Source: Gordonia bronchialis DSM 43247
GTDB taxonomy: Bacteria; Actinomycetota; Actinomycetes; Mycobacteriales; Mycobacteriaceae
Direction: 5' to 3'
Length of the DNA: 64,000 nucleotides
Assembly: GCF_000024785.1 (NCBI RefSeq)
Contig: NC_013441.1
Coordinates: 1,240,001 to 1,304,000 of the forward strand
Of the stretch, positions 43,101-52,703 are shown piece by piece (position 1 is the first letter of the stretch; each line of letters opens with the position of its first letter). The position numbers and the translations under genes are program-made. Under the pieces are notes generated by a model. That model saw nothing but the letters and a program-made list of their open reading frames with translations. It was not told the DNA's origin and did no database searches.

Positions 43101-44282
43101 TTAGCTGCCGGCTGCCTGATTGACCGCGGCGATCAGGGCGTCGGGGGTGCTGAGTTCGTGGTCAGTGCCGTTGATCTTTACGGTCGGTGTGCCCTCGATC
43201 TCGCGGAGGCCCGCCTGCGTGGCCTCGGCGATCCAGGCGGCGTAGCGACGCTCCGAGATACACGCGGACACATCGGTAGCGCCGGCCTGCACGGCAAAGG
43301 CGTTGAGTGCGTTGTCGTCATGTCCTGCACCACCTTCGGCCGGCTGACGATCGAACAGAAGCGTGTGGAAGGCAAGCCATTTCGACCAGTCGCCACCGGT
43401 CGCCGTCGACTCAGCGACGCAGGCCGACGCGTTGGCCGCACGCGACGAGTACTCGTTCTCCGAAGCACGGTCGAGGAATGAGATGATCCGATAGTCGACG
43501 GCCACTCGCGGATTGGCCTGCATACCGCGCAACGCTGCCCCGAACTGGGCTTCGAACTGCTTGCAGAACGGGCATTGCAGATCCTCGAACACCGTTACGA
43601 CCGCAGGTGGCTGGCTGCCGCGCGGCGCGGTACTGACCCGGAACGCGTAACCGGTCGCGACACTCGGCCGCACCGCGGCCGGTGTGCCTGATGGTGATGA
43701 CGCCGAGGGTGATGTCGCCGCGGGTGATGTCGCCGACGCCGACGCCGCCGCTCCGTCCCCGCGCGAGGTGGAGTCCGAGTCGGAGTTTCGCACGAGGGCC
43801 CAGACGCCGACGCTGACCGCGGCTACGACGACCACCGCCGCGATGACGATCCCGGCAATCAGTGGCCCTCGATTCGACGGCTTTGCCGGCGGTCCCGGCT
43901 GACCGGGGAACTGCTGGCCCGGGAACGGCGCACCCGGGAACGGCGCACCCGGAAATGGTGCTCCCTGATTCGGTGCTCCCGAATATGGCGGCCCGGCCGG
44001 CGGGGCGCCGAATGCCGGACCGTTCGGATACGGCGCCGTCGGTGGGAATTGTCCCGGTGGGAATTCTCCCGGCGGGAACTGGCCGGGCGGGACTTGTCCG
44101 GGTGGGACTTGTCCCGTGGGGATCTGATCATGCGGAACCTGCCCCGGGTCGGGCCACCCCACGGGCGTGGTCTGGTCCGGATGCTGTTCGGTGGGCTGGA
44201 CGTCCATCGGCTGCGCCTGCGTCGGCGCAGAGTCGGAGCTCACGTCGTCGTCGTGCCCCTTACCGTCGTTCTCCGAGACCAC
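43101..44282 (-). CDS. Membrane-anchored DsbA-like thioredoxin-fold oxidoreductase with Pro-rich N-terminus
   Basis: A 393-residue protein. A cytosolic N-terminal half of PxGQ/PPG repeats (GQVPPGQVPPGQFPPGEF, APFPGAPFPGAPFPGQ) leads to one membrane helix (GPLIAGIVIAAVVVVAAVSV). A Ser/Ala-rich linker and an outer thioredoxin domain follow (about 220-390) with VVTVFEDLQCPFCKQFEAQF (CPFC active site) and the cis-Pro loop IEGTPTVKING. It would form or rearrange disulfides outside the membrane. The neighbour kinase has a Cys-paired extracellular propeller, an obvious possible substrate (inference). GTG 44282 is used because upstream sequence lacks a site. Confidence 0.85.
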   Translation of the reverse strand: MVSENDGKGHDDDVSSDSAPTQAQPMDVQPTEQHPDQTTPVGWPDPGQVPHDQIPTGQVPPGQVPPGQFPPGEFPPGQFPPTAPYPNGPAFGAPPAGPPYSGAPNQGAPFPGAPFPGAPFPGQQFPGQPGPPAKPSNRGPLIAGIVIAAVVVVAAVSVGVWALVRNSDSDSTSRGDGAAASASATSPAATSPSASSPSGTPAAVRPSVATGYAFRVSTAPRGSQPPAVVTVFEDLQCPFCKQFEAQFGAALRGMQANPRVAVDYRIISFLDRASENEYSSRAANASACVAESTATGGDWSKWLAFHTLLFDRQPAEGGAGHDDNALNAFAVQAGATDVSACISERRYAAWIAEATQAGLREIEGTPTVKINGTDHELSTPDALIAAVNQAAGS

Positions 44283-44370
44283 CGGCCAACCTCTTCTCGT
44301 CGTATTCCGTCCGGCGCCACAGTACGCAAGGTCCGCGGCCATCAACTGTGGCGCGACGCGTCATGGCAGA

Positions 44371-44625
44371 ATGCTGGCTGTGACCGAGAAAGCAGTGACC
44401 GACAACGCAGTGTCCGACGACGCAGTGACCAAGCAGGTTGCGACGGCCAAGCACAGCAAGAAGCGCTACGTCGACAACGGCTGGCCCTTCGACGACGGTG
44501 AGCACGCCGTCTCGGAGTTCGCGACCAACATCTCCGGCGCGTTGTCGCCCTACGGCGATGTCGAGTTCCCGCTGCCGCTGGACGAGCTGCCGTTCGTGCA
44601 GTCCAAGACGGTCATCAACCGCTGA
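44371..44625 (+). CDS. Conserved small protein (Rv0863 type)
   Basis: A short protein (81-84 residues depending on ATG 44371 or GTG 44380) ending with a conserved block: [20 protein letters not shown] and [20 protein letters not shown]. It corresponds in position and type to M. tuberculosis Rv0863, which also sits between the Rv0862c gene and moaC2. No domain of known function is present; the N-terminus is repetitive ([15 protein letters not shown]). moaC starts 5 bp downstream, so it heads the moaC-mog-moaE operon. Confidence 0.75.
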   Translation: MLAVTEKAVTDNAVSDDAVTKQVATAKHSKKRYVDNGWPFDDGEHAVSEFATNISGALSPYGDVEFPLPLDELPFVQSKTVINR

Positions 44626-44629
44626 TTTC

Positions 44630-45142
44630 ATGCCACCGCCGGCGAGCGACCCGTCCGGCCGCGACCCCGGCCTGACGCACATCGACGCGTCGGGGACCGC
44701 GCGCATGGTCGACGTCGGTGGTAAGGCCACCACCAGCCGCCGCGCCATCGCGGGCGGAACCTTCCGGACGACGACCGAGGTCATCGACCTGCTCAGCGAA
44801 GCCCGCCTCCCCAAGGGAGACGTGCTGGCCACTGCCCGTATCGCCGGCATCATGGCCGCCAAACGCACCGACGAGCTGATCCCGCTCTGTCACCAGCTCG
44901 CACTGTCGTCGGTGGAGATCGATTTCGACATCGGTGCCGACCACATCGACGTCACCGCCACGGTTGCCACATCCGGCCAGACCGGCGTCGAGATGGAAGC
45001 CCTCACCGCGGTCGCCGTCACCGGACTCACCCTGCACGACATGGTCAAGGCCGTCGACCGCCGCGCATCGATGGGGGATATCCGCTTGCTGGAGAAGACC
45101 GGCGGCAAGTCGGGCACCTGGCGTCGGGACCACAGTGAGTGA
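44630..45142 (+). CDS. moaC: Cyclic pyranopterin monophosphate synthase MoaC
   Basis: A 170-residue Moa[58 protein letters not shown] (catalytic His/Lys regions) and [25 protein letters not shown]. It turns the MoaA product into cyclic pyranopterin monophosphate, an early step of molybdenum cofactor synthesis. The mog gene overlaps its 3' end. Matches moaC2 in the M. tuberculosis order. Confidence 0.95.
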   Translation: MPPPASDPSGRDPGLTHIDASGTARMVDVGGKATTSRRAIAGGTFRTTTEVIDLLSEARLPKGDVLATARIAGIMAAKRTDELIPLCHQLALSSVEIDFDIGADHIDVTATVATSGQTGVEMEALTAVAVTGLTLHDMVKAVDRRASMGDIRLLEKTGGKSGTWRRDHSE

Positions 45143-45641
45143 CGAGACGGTAAGTGACGGGACAGGGCGTGAGCTGCACGCCTGGATCGTGGTCGCGTCG
45201 ACGCGGGCGAGCCGCGGCCAATACCTCGACCGTTCCGGGCCGATCATCAGCGACTGGCTCGGCGCGCAGGGTTTCACCGTCGACGAGCACGTCGTCGTCG
45301 CCGACGGCCCGCCCGTCGGCGAAGCGATCCGCGCCGCGATCTACGCCGAGGCGCACCTCGTGATCACCACCGGCGGAACCGGTCTGACGCCCACCGATCG
45401 GACCCCGGAGCAGACCCGTGCGCTGCTCGACGTCGAGATCCCCGGTCTCGCCGACGCCATCCGCACCGCCGGACTGCCGGCCGTGCCGACCGCTGTGCTC
45501 TCGCGCGCCACCGCCGGGGTCGCCGTGACAACACTGATCGTCAACCTCCCGGGCTCGACCGGCGGCGTGCGCGACGGACTCGGCGTCCTCGACGGCGTCG
45601 TCCACCACGCCATCGACCAGATCCGCGGCGGAGATCACTGA
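45135..45641 (+). CDS. mog: Molybdopterin adenylyltransferase (Mog)
   Basis: A 168-residue MoaB/Mog-fold protein: [39 protein letters not shown] (TTGGTG motif binding molybdopterin) and [16 protein letters not shown]. It activates molybdopterin by adenylation before metal insertion. GTG 45135 gives an 8-bp overlap with moaC; moaE starts on the last base of its stop codon. Confidence 0.92.
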   Translation: MSDETVSDGTGRELHAWIVVASTRASRGQYLDRSGPIISDWLGAQGFTVDEHVVVADGPPVGEAIRAAIYAEAHLVITTGGTGLTPTDRTPEQTRALLDVEIPGLADAIRTAGLPAVPTAVLSRATAGVAVTTLIVNLPGSTGGVRDGLGVLDGVVHHAIDQIRGGDH

Positions 45642-46078
45642 TGGGGCACAGTCATCCGATCCGGGCCGAGGTCGCCGATACCGCGATCGACCTGATGGAG
45701 CACGAGCGCTGGGTTGCCGAGGCAGCGGCGGGGCACGCGGGCGCGATCGTCGGCTTCGTCGGCGCGGTGCGCGATCACGACCACGGGCGAGGGGTTCGCG
45801 CACTGTCCTACTCGTCGCACCCGACGGCACCTCGGGTGCTCGCCGAGGTCGTTGCGGAGGTGACACTCGACGCGGAGATCCGCGCGGTGGCGGTGTCACA
45901 CCGGGTGGGTGACCTGGTGGTCGGTGACGCCGCGTTCATCGTGGCGGTCGCCGCCGACCATCGTCGGGCCGCCTTCGAGACGTGCGCGCGGCTCGTGGAC
46001 GAGGTCAAGGCACGTCTGCCGGTGTGGAAACACCAGTTCTTCGACGACGGCTCCGACGAGTGGGTCGGATCGGCCTGA
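45641..46078 (+). CDS. moaE: Molybdopterin synthase large subunit MoaE
   Basis: A 145-residue Moa[59 protein letters not shown] and the C-terminal [12 protein letters not shown] with the catalytic Lys. It works with MoaD to put sulfur onto the pyranopterin. It ends the operon; a bidirectional hairpin follows. Confidence 0.94.
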   Translation: MGHSHPIRAEVADTAIDLMEHERWVAEAAAGHAGAIVGFVGAVRDHDHGRGVRALSYSSHPTAPRVLAEVVAEVTLDAEIRAVAVSHRVGDLVVGDAAFIVAVAADHRRAAFETCARLVDEVKARLPVWKHQFFDDGSDEWVGSA

Positions 46079-46120
46079 CGCCGTCGTCCCGTGCGTCCGG
46101 GGGAGAGCAGAAGAATGGAA

Positions 46121-46158
46121 AAGGGCCCCGCACGGATCATTCATCGTGCGGGGCCCTT
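46121..46158. terminator. Bidirectional terminator between moaE and rpfA
   Basis: Perfect 14-bp stem AAGGGCCCCGCACG / CGTGCGGGGCCCTT with a 10-nt loop between the two convergent genes. A residues on one side and T on the other allow termination in both directions. Confidence 0.85.
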
Positions 46159-46221
46159 CGACAAGGGGCCCATCCGGGCCACTGCGCGGGTCCGGGCGAC
46201 TCAGGGCTGATTCAGGTCAGC

Positions 46222-47022
<801 letters not shown>

Positions 47023-47079
47023 ATCTGTTCTCGGTGTCGGTCTCGTCGGCGGAGCGAGGCTCGGCGCGGCCGGCGAGAC

Positions 47080-47085
47080 GTTATC
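47080..47085 (-). promoter_or_regulatory. Candidate -10 element of the rpfA promoter
   Basis: GATAAC on the - strand (GTTATC on +) about 60 bp upstream of the riboswitch. Its spacing to the aptamer suits a transcript start near 47070. No good -35 is seen. Confidence 0.35.
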
Positions 47086-47271
47086 TTTCTGTCTGCTTTT
47101 CTGTGACCCCCGCGGGGTCGTCTCGTACAGTACGACGTTCATTCGGTCGAATCACAGGTCTCGCACAACCTGAATTCGGTGTCGAATTCGGGACTTTCGG
47201 CGCCGATGGGCCGTCATCGCAGTTCACGGCACCAGTGGTCGTCTCGTGTCCTACTTGTTACCTCACCGTTA

Positions 47272-47287
47272 TGTGAGCAAGGTCACA
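47272..47287. promoter_or_regulatory. CRP/cAMP receptor protein binding site upstream of rpfA
   Basis: TGTGA-N6-TCACA is the exact CRP consensus with perfect inverted half sites. It is between the moaD stop (47302) and the rpfA leader, about 190 bp upstream of the candidate -10. In M. tuberculosis the CRP protein Rv3676 controls rpfA, so this looks like conserved regulation. Confidence 0.75.
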
Positions 47288-47301
47288 GCGCGATTGTGGT
47301 C

Positions 47302-47550
47302 TCAGCCACCCGCGAATGGCGGCAACACGTCGAGGGTCGTGCAGTGGCCCAGCGGCCGGTTCCGGTCGCGGACGGCGATCTCGTCGCGCAGATACGAGCA
47401 GCGGGGCAGAACCGCGGCGAGAGCGGGGTTTCCGGCTGCGAGCAGAGCTTCCAGTTCGCCTACGGTCGTGGCCGGTTCCACGTCGACGACGACGCTCTCG
47501 GCACCTGCAGCCGCGCGCGCGGCAGCGAAATAGCGGACGGTCAGCTGCAT
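47302..47550 (-). CDS. moaD: Molybdopterin synthase small subunit MoaD
   Basis: An 82-residue ubiquitin-fold protein: MQLTVRYFAAARAAAGAES, ATTVGELEALLAAGNPALAA and the C-terminal LDVLPPFAGG, whose Gly-Gly end carries the thiocarboxylate. It delivers sulfur to MoaE. ATG 47550 is 7 bp after the moaA stop, so moaA and moaD are co-transcribed. The tail overlaps no other gene. Confidence 0.9.
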   Translation of the reverse strand: MQLTVRYFAAARAAAGAESVVVDVEPATTVGELEALLAAGNPALAAVLPRCSYLRDEIAVRDRNRPLGHCTTLDVLPPFAGG

Positions 47551-47557
47551 GGGGCTC

Positions 47558-48655
47558 TCAGCCGCCGATCGCAGACATCGGCCGGGCAGGCTGCCGGAAG
47601 TCGGGGGTGTTGACCGCGTGCCCGGCCGCCTTGGCCCACGCGTTGGCGCGCCAGCGGGCCGCGATCGCATCGTCGATTCGGTCGTCGGGCAGGGTGCGGA
47701 GAACAGAGCGCAGATCCGTCTCGGTCGTCGCGAACAGACAGTTGCGCAGCGAGCCGTCGGCGGTGAGCCGGGTGCGGTCGCAGTCCCCGCAGAACGGCCG
47801 TGTCACCGATGCGATCACGCCGACCCGCGCCGGACGCCCGGCCCGCTGATGGCCGTCGACGATCCACGTCGCTGCGGGTGCGCTGCCGCGCGGCGCGTCG
47901 TCGGGCCGAAGGTCGAAGGCCGCCGACAACGCGCCGAGGATCTCGTCGGCAGTCACCATGCGCGCACGCGCCCACGCATGATCGGCGTCGAGCGGCATCT
48001 GTTCGATGATCCGCAGTTCGTAACCCTCCCGCAGGCAGAACGCGAGGAGGTCGGGCAACCGGGCGAGGTCGGAGTGGTCGGCGAGGACCGCGTTCACCTT
48101 CACCGGGTCGAGCCCGGCGTCGCGGGCCGCGGCCAGCCCGGCGAGGACGTCGTGCAGCCGGTCGCGCCGGGTGATCTCGGCGAACCGTTGCGCATCGACG
48201 GTGTCGAGCGAGACGTTTATGCGGTCGAGGCCGGCGTCGACCAGTCCGCGGGCCCGCCTGGTCAGGCCCAGACCGTTTGTGGTCATGGCCAGCTCGGGTC
48301 GCTGCGGGAGCGCCGCCATGCGCGCGATGATCTCCTCCAGATCGCGCCGCAGCAGCGGTTCGCCGCCGGTGAAGCGGATGCGGTGCACGCCGAGGTCCCG
48401 CACCGCGACGGTCAGCACCCGCACCAGTTCATCGGTGCTGAGCAGTTCCGCGGAATCCATCCAGTCCAGCCCCTCGGCGGGCATGCAGTAGGTGCAGCGC
48501 AGATTGCAGCGGTCGGTGACCGAGACCCGCAGATCGCGCGCTACCCGGCCGAAGGTGTCGATCAGCGCGCCGCCGGCTGCCTCCGGACGTCCCGGGGCCG
48601 ACGCCGCGGCGTCGGGCACGCGGCGTGTCGGCAACCCGAGCGCGACGGTCGTCAC
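47558..48655 (-). CDS. moaA: GTP 3',8-cyclase MoaA (radical SAM)
   Basis: A 365-residue radical SAM enzyme with CNLRCTYCMPAEGLDW (CxxxCxxC cluster), RIRFTGGEPLLRRDL, and a C-terminal second cluster region RPFCGDCDRTRLTADGSLRN. It begins Mo-cofactor synthesis from GTP. GTG 48655 overlaps the last base of the flavin reductase gene (TAGTG). The gene order moaA-moaD-rpfA matches M. tuberculosis Rv0869c-Rv0867c. Confidence 0.94.
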   Translation of the reverse strand: MTTVALGLPTRRVPDAAASAPGRPEAAGGALIDTFGRVARDLRVSVTDRCNLRCTYCMPAEGLDWMDSAELLSTDELVRVLTVAVRDLGVHRIRFTGGEPLLRRDLEEIIARMAALPQRPELAMTTNGLGLTRRARGLVDAGLDRINVSLDTVDAQRFAEITRRDRLHDVLAGLAAARDAGLDPVKVNAVLADHSDLARLPDLLAFCLREGYELRIIEQMPLDADHAWARARMVTADEILGALSAAFDLRPDDAPRGSAPAATWIVDGHQRAGRPARVGVIASVTRPFCGDCDRTRLTADGSLRNCLFATTETDLRSVLRTLPDDRIDDAIAARWRANAWAKAAGHAVNTPDFRQPARPMSAIGG

Positions 48656-49188
48656 TACCGTCTGGCTTCCAGAGCGCGGAAAGTGCTGGCGTGGAACACA
48701 AGTGGTTCGACGGTGGGGTCGGCGCGCAGGGTCTCGATCGCCAGGAGGACCACGGTGTGGTCGCCGGCCTGGATCTCGTTGTGGATGGTGCACGACAGGT
48801 GGGCGGCGGCGTCCGGGATGAACACCGCGCCGTCGTCGCCCAGCAGCGGCGTGATCCCGTCGAAGCGGTGCTCGGCGGTACCGGCCATCTGCCGGCACAG
48901 CTGCGACTGTTCACCGGCGAACACGCTCACGCCGATCGCCGGGGCGGTGCGCAGACGCGGCCAGGTGGTCGAGGCGTTCTGTACGCACACCGACACCAGG
49001 GGCGGATCGAGGGAGACAGTGGTGAACGAACTGGCCGCCATTCCGATCAGTGCGCGCGAATCCGGTTCGGCGGGGTCCTGGGAACAGACAGCGACGACGC
49101 CGGACGGGAAACAACTGTAGGCCTGACGCAATGCGGACGCGTCGGAGGCGGGAGCGAGCTCGAAGGCGATGCGGTCGGTGGTGGTCAT
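48655..49188 (-). CDS. Flavin reductase-like FMN-binding protein
   Basis: A 177-residue protein of the flavin reductase like domain: RQAYSCFPSGVVAVCSQDP, GMAASSFTTVSLDPPLVSVC and GVSVFAGEQSQLCRQM, the usual FMN-binding elements. A terminal ATTENTION to the substrate is not possible from sequence; such proteins supply reduced flavin to a monooxygenase or reduce small molecules. It is tightly packed between the Rv0870c-like gene (3 bp) and moaA (1-bp overlap), an arrangement I do not recall from M. tuberculosis. Confidence 0.85.
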   Translation of the reverse strand: MTTTDRIAFELAPASDASALRQAYSCFPSGVVAVCSQDPAEPDSRALIGMAASSFTTVSLDPPLVSVCVQNASTTWPRLRTAPAIGVSVFAGEQSQLCRQMAGTAEHRFDGITPLLGDDGAVFIPDAAAHLSCTIHNEIQAGDHTVVLLAIETLRADPTVEPLVFHASTFRALEARR

Positions 49189-49191
49189 CTG

Positions 49192-49413
49192 TTATCGCAC
49201 CCGCCGCCCGGATCGAAGGGCCGCGACCAGACCGAGGGCGAAACCGAGGGGCGCGCACATCGTCAGCAGGTAGACCGCGGTCGGGGCGGTGTCGCCGTGG
49301 CTGACGAGCGGCGTGACGAACAGGGCGATCACGGCGAGGATTCCGATGGCGAAAACCACGCCGGCGACCGCGACCAGGCTCACCGATCGGCGCGCGGTTC
49401 CAGTGCGTTGCAT
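49192..49413 (-). CDS. Small two-helix membrane protein (Rv0870c position)
   Basis: A 73-residue protein with two membrane helices (SVSLVAVAGVVFAIGILAVI and YLLTMCAPLGFALGLVAAL) and basic ends (SGRRVR). It takes the place of M. tuberculosis Rv0870c, a small membrane protein. ATG 49413 is preferred over an upstream ATG at 49431 because of its better fit to the helix start. It precedes the flavin reductase gene by 3 bp. Confidence 0.7.
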   Translation of the reverse strand: MQRTGTARRSVSLVAVAGVVFAIGILAVIALFVTPLVSHGDTAPTAVYLLTMCAPLGFALGLVAALRSGRRVR

Positions 49414-49631
49414 ACCTCCACGGTAGATCACTTCCCGGCCCCGGCCGGCCCAACCGGTGTGGGCTCACTCGCATGACGGGTAATGCCCGTGACTCGTCTG
49501 GCGGCGGTTGGCTACCATTGACCGACCAGGCGCCTTGCTCATCTTGTCCGAGCTTGTTCATGTAAGGCTCACTCGCGATGGGTGACGGTGCCTTTTGTTG
49601 TGACCGATCCGAACAGATGAGGGTGAGCACA

Positions 49632-50045
49632 GTGCCGACCGGCAAGGTGAAGTGGTACGACGCGGAGAAGGGCTTCGGCTTCCTGGCACAGGAGGACGGC
49701 GAGGACGTCTACGTCCGTTCTTCGGCGTTGCCCGACGGTGTCGAGGGGCTCAAGCCCGGACAGCGCGTCGAGTTCGGCATGGCCGCGGGACGACGCGGCC
49801 CGCAGGCCCTGAGCGTGACCGTTCTGGAGCCGGCGCCCAGCGTCGCCAAGAACACGCGCGAGGCCGCGCGTAAGGAAGTCAAGCGGCACAGCCCTGACGA
49901 GCTGCACGGCATGGTCGCCGATCTCATCACCCTGCTCGAAGGCAAGGTGCAGCCGGATCTGCGCAAGGGACGCTATCCCGATCGCAAGACCGCTCAGCGG
50001 ATCTCCGAGGTGGTCCGGGCGGTCGCCCGAGAGCTCGACCACTGA
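49632..50045 (+). CDS. cspB: CspB, cold-shock domain protein with C-terminal extension
   Basis: A 137-residue protein: cold-shock domain (1-66: [49 protein letters not shown]) with RNP1/RNP2 RNA-binding motifs, then a conserved C-terminal region ([39 protein letters not shown]). The long form matches M. tuberculosis CspB (Rv0871). GTG 49632 aligns with that start; ATG 49617 and GTG 49623 are in frame alternatives. It binds single-stranded RNA or DNA. Its 218-nt upstream gap holds no other gene. Confidence 0.92.
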   Translation: MPTGKVKWYDAEKGFGFLAQEDGEDVYVRSSALPDGVEGLKPGQRVEFGMAAGRRGPQALSVTVLEPAPSVAKNTREAARKEVKRHSPDELHGMVADLITLLEGKVQPDLRKGRYPDRKTAQRISEVVRAVARELDH

Positions 50046-50085
50046 GTTCGCCGGCCGGATGGCCGGCGTGTGCGTCCCCGGGCCG

Positions 50086-50625
50086 TCAGGCCTCGGGGAC
50101 CATGTAATCGGCCGGTTTGGTGTCGACGGCCAGTACCCCTCGGGCCGGTCCGAGCGTCCCGTCCTGGTTGATGATCGCCGAGGGCAGGTTGACGGTGATC
50201 CCGAGCAGCACCGAATCGGGTCGTGACCGGAGGATGACGGTGTAGCGGCTGCCGGAGGCGTAGGTTTTTTCGTCCTCGTAGGGCCCGCGTGGCGTGGAGT
50301 ACAGCGCAATCAGCGTCCACGGTCCCTCGCCGATGCTCGTCGACACCGAAAGGACCGCCGTCGTACCGATCGGGACCGGGACGTGCGGGGTGTCGCGCTG
50401 CGGCCGATCCAGCGGCGGATCGCAGCCCCGCAGGAACAAGTCGCACCACCGGACAGGGTCGATCTGGTGGAGTCCGTCATCGGTCGCCACGTGCAGGTAG
50501 GGCTGGTGTTCGCGGGGTGCGTCGCGCACCAGCAGGAACACCGCCGTCCCCACGACGGCGACAAAGAGCACGGCGACCGCCGTGATGATGGCGAGCGCCT
50601 TCTTCTCGCCGCTGCGCAAGTACAT
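50086..50625 (-). CDS. DUF2771-like membrane-anchored exported protein (Rv0875c type)
   Basis: A 179-residue protein with an N-terminal membrane anchor (KKALAIITAVAVLFVAVVGT) and an exported domain: YLHVATDDGLHQIDPVRWCD, LFLRGCDPP, VPIGTTAVLSVSTSIGEGPW and YTVILRSRPDSVLLGITVNL. A Cys pair near residues 60-67 may be bridged. It resembles M. tuberculosis Rv0875c and keeps the same order next to the MFS gene, 1 bp apart. Function unknown. Confidence 0.75.
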   Translation of the reverse strand: MYLRSGEKKALAIITAVAVLFVAVVGTAVFLLVRDAPREHQPYLHVATDDGLHQIDPVRWCDLFLRGCDPPLDRPQRDTPHVPVPIGTTAVLSVSTSIGEGPWTLIALYSTPRGPYEDEKTYASGSRYTVILRSRPDSVLLGITVNLPSAIINQDGTLGPARGVLAVDTKPADYMVPEA

Positions 50626-50626
50626 G

Positions 50627-52618
50627 TCAGTGCTTCCCGGAGTGGTCGGGCCGGTGGCCGGGGTGTGAGGTGTGCCCGCCGCGGTCCCGCGGCGAATAAG
50701 TCTGTGGCTGTGCGCGAGTGGGCGCACCGGACGGGCCGGCGGCGCGTTCGGTGCGCGGATGGGCGCGCAGCCGATCGGTGGTCGGGGCGGCGAAGGCCAT
50801 CGTCGGCATCGCGTGGTCGGGACGCCGGCCACCGAGTCCGGGTACCAGCGACGACCCGCGCCACGTCATGATCGTCTGCAGCAGGCCGATGCCGAGCAGT
50901 ACCGAGACCACGGTGAACCCGAGCCACAGATACGGCGGCAGCAGCACGCCCAGCGACGCCCCGAACACCCAGGACAACTGCAGGACGGTCTCCGACCGGC
51001 CGAACGCCGATGCCCGTGATTCGTCGGGCAGATCGTCCTGGATCGACGAGTCGAGGCAGACCTTGCCGATGGCACTCGTCCCGGAGGCGACGAGCGCGGC
51101 GATGCAGGCGGCGAGCACGTTGCCGAAGATGGCGGCGAGCACGGCGACGACGAAGCAGGCGGCCGTCGACCCGACGACGATGGTGGGCGGATTCTTCAGT
51201 TCCAGGCGGGTTCCGATGCCGTTGCCCAGGGCGTTCCCGACGCCCGCGGCCGCGCCGACCGCACCGATCAGCAGGAGCTGGGTGAACCCGCCCTCGTCGG
51301 GGTTCGCCGTCTGCTGCGCCTTGGCGTAGAACGCGATGAACAGGGTGAGGAACCCGGTGAGGATGCGGATGGTGCCGTTGCCCCACAGGCCCGCAACCAC
51401 CTTGCGGCCCAGCGGCTGACGCATCTTGGCCGCGAGTCCCTTGGCGCCGTCCTTGGCGCTGCCCAGGACGCCCTCGTGTTCGGGGACGCTCGAGCGGGCG
51501 GGTTCGCCGTGGTAGGTGAACGTGGTCGGGATCTCGCCCTCGGTGACCTCCACCCAGGACGGGATTCGCATGCACAGGTAGGCGCCGGCCGCCGCGACGA
51601 TCGCCAGCCACAGCATGGCGCCGGGCAGGTGGAACGGCAGCGCCTTGGCGAGGAGGATCTCGATCAACCCGGCGATCGCGCCGCCGATGATCGTCCCGCC
51701 GACCAGGCCGAACATGGTGAGCCGCGAATTCACCCGCGGCAGGTCGATGGTCGGTGGCACCACGCGCGGGGTGACCGCCGACTTGAGCACACCGAACGAC
51801 TTGGACAGCACGAGCAGTCCCAGCGCGCACGGATAGAGGACCCAGGGGTCGTAGTTCAGTTGCTTGGCTGCCTCATCCCAGGAGACGTTCGCCATGATCA
51901 GCAGTGCCAGTACGACGCGCAGTCCGAAGGTGGTCGCCATCGCGATGCGCCGACCGCGCTGCAAGCGGTCCAGAAGCGGGCCGATGAGTGGGGCGATCAG
52001 GGCGAAGGGGGCGATGGTCAGTGCGAGGTAGAGCCCGACGCTGACCTTGGATTCGCCGGACGCGGCAGCGAAGAACAAGGTGTTGGCCAGTGCGACGGCC
52101 ATGGCGGCGTCGACGGCGAAGTTGGCGATCACCGGCAGGGTCAGCGCGGTGAGCCCGGACTGGTCGGCGCCGTCGGCGGTTGCGGCGCGGTGGATCTTGC
52201 CGATGCCGCGGCCGGTGAGTTCACGGCTGCGCAAGGCGGCGACGCGCATCACGGTGAGCTTCTTGGGCATCCGCGGTCCGGTGGCCTCGGTCGGCATCGC
52301 ACGGGTGCCGGTGCGGGCATCGGTGGGCTGGTCGGCGTCGTCCAGCGGCGGCAGGTGCGGATTGTGGGTCGGCGGCGGCAGATATGCCTTGCGGCCGGGT
52401 CCGGGGGCCGCGGCGGGACCCCAACCGGGTGCGGGCCGTCGCGGTCGCGGGGCAGGGTCCTCGGCAGGGTAGTTGGCCGTACCGGGATGGGCGGCACCCC
52501 GATGATCGGACCCACGGCGTCGCCGGGGATCATCGGCCGGGTGGCCAGGGTGCGGGTTCGCCGGACCTCCGGGGGCCCCGCGCCCCTCGTCGTGTTGTCG
52601 GGAACTCGGTCGGTGCAC
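50627..52618 (-). CDS. MFS-type transporter with long Pro-rich N-terminus (Rv0876c type)
   Basis: A 663-residue protein. About 130 cytosolic residues rich in Pro, Arg and Ala lead to a 12-helix MFS body (FAVDAAMAVALANTLFFAA, LALTIAPFALIAPLIGPLLD, CALGLLVLSKSFGVLKSA, FGLVGGTIIGGAIAGLIEIL, LIGAVGAAAGVGNALGNG). A polar tail ends with His and Gly. It corresponds to M. tuberculosis Rv0876c. GTG 52618 is the likely start, but any in the Pro-rich segment is possible. Substrate unknown. Confidence 0.8.
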   Translation of the reverse strand: MHRPSSRQHDEGRGAPGGPANPHPGHPADDPRRRRGSDHRGAAHPGTANYPAEDPAPRPRRPAPGWGPAAAPGPGRKAYLPPPTHNPHLPPLDDADQPTDARTGTRAMPTEATGPRMPKKLTVMRVAALRSRELTGRGIGKIHRAATADGADQSGLTALTLPVIANFAVDAAMAVALANTLFFAAASGESKVSVGLYLALTIAPFALIAPLIGPLLDRLQRGRRIAMATTFGLRVVLALLIMANVSWDEAAKQLNYDPWVLYPCALGLLVLSKSFGVLKSAVTPRVVPPTIDLPRVNSRLTMFGLVGGTIIGGAIAGLIEILLAKALPFHLPGAMLWLAIVAAAGAYLCMRIPSWVEVTEGEIPTTFTYHGEPARSSVPEHEGVLGSAKDGAKGLAAKMRQPLGRKVVAGLWGNGTIRILTGFLTLFIAFYAKAQQTANPDEGGFTQLLLIGAVGAAAGVGNALGNGIGTRLELKNPPTIVVGSTAACFVVAVLAAIFGNVLAACIAALVASGTSAIGKVCLDSSIQDDLPDESRASAFGRSETVLQLSWVFGASLGVLLPPYLWLGFTVVSVLLGIGLLQTIMTWRGSSLVPGLGGRRPDHAMPTMAFAAPTTDRLRAHPRTERAAGPSGAPTRAQPQTYSPRDRGGHTSHPGHRPDHSGKH

Positions 52619-52703
52619 ACAACGATTGTTCCCTATCGGGACCGCCACCCGCTTGAAGTGGGTCGTTGTGTATGCCACGTGCGCGGTGTTGCACACTGGA
52701 AAC

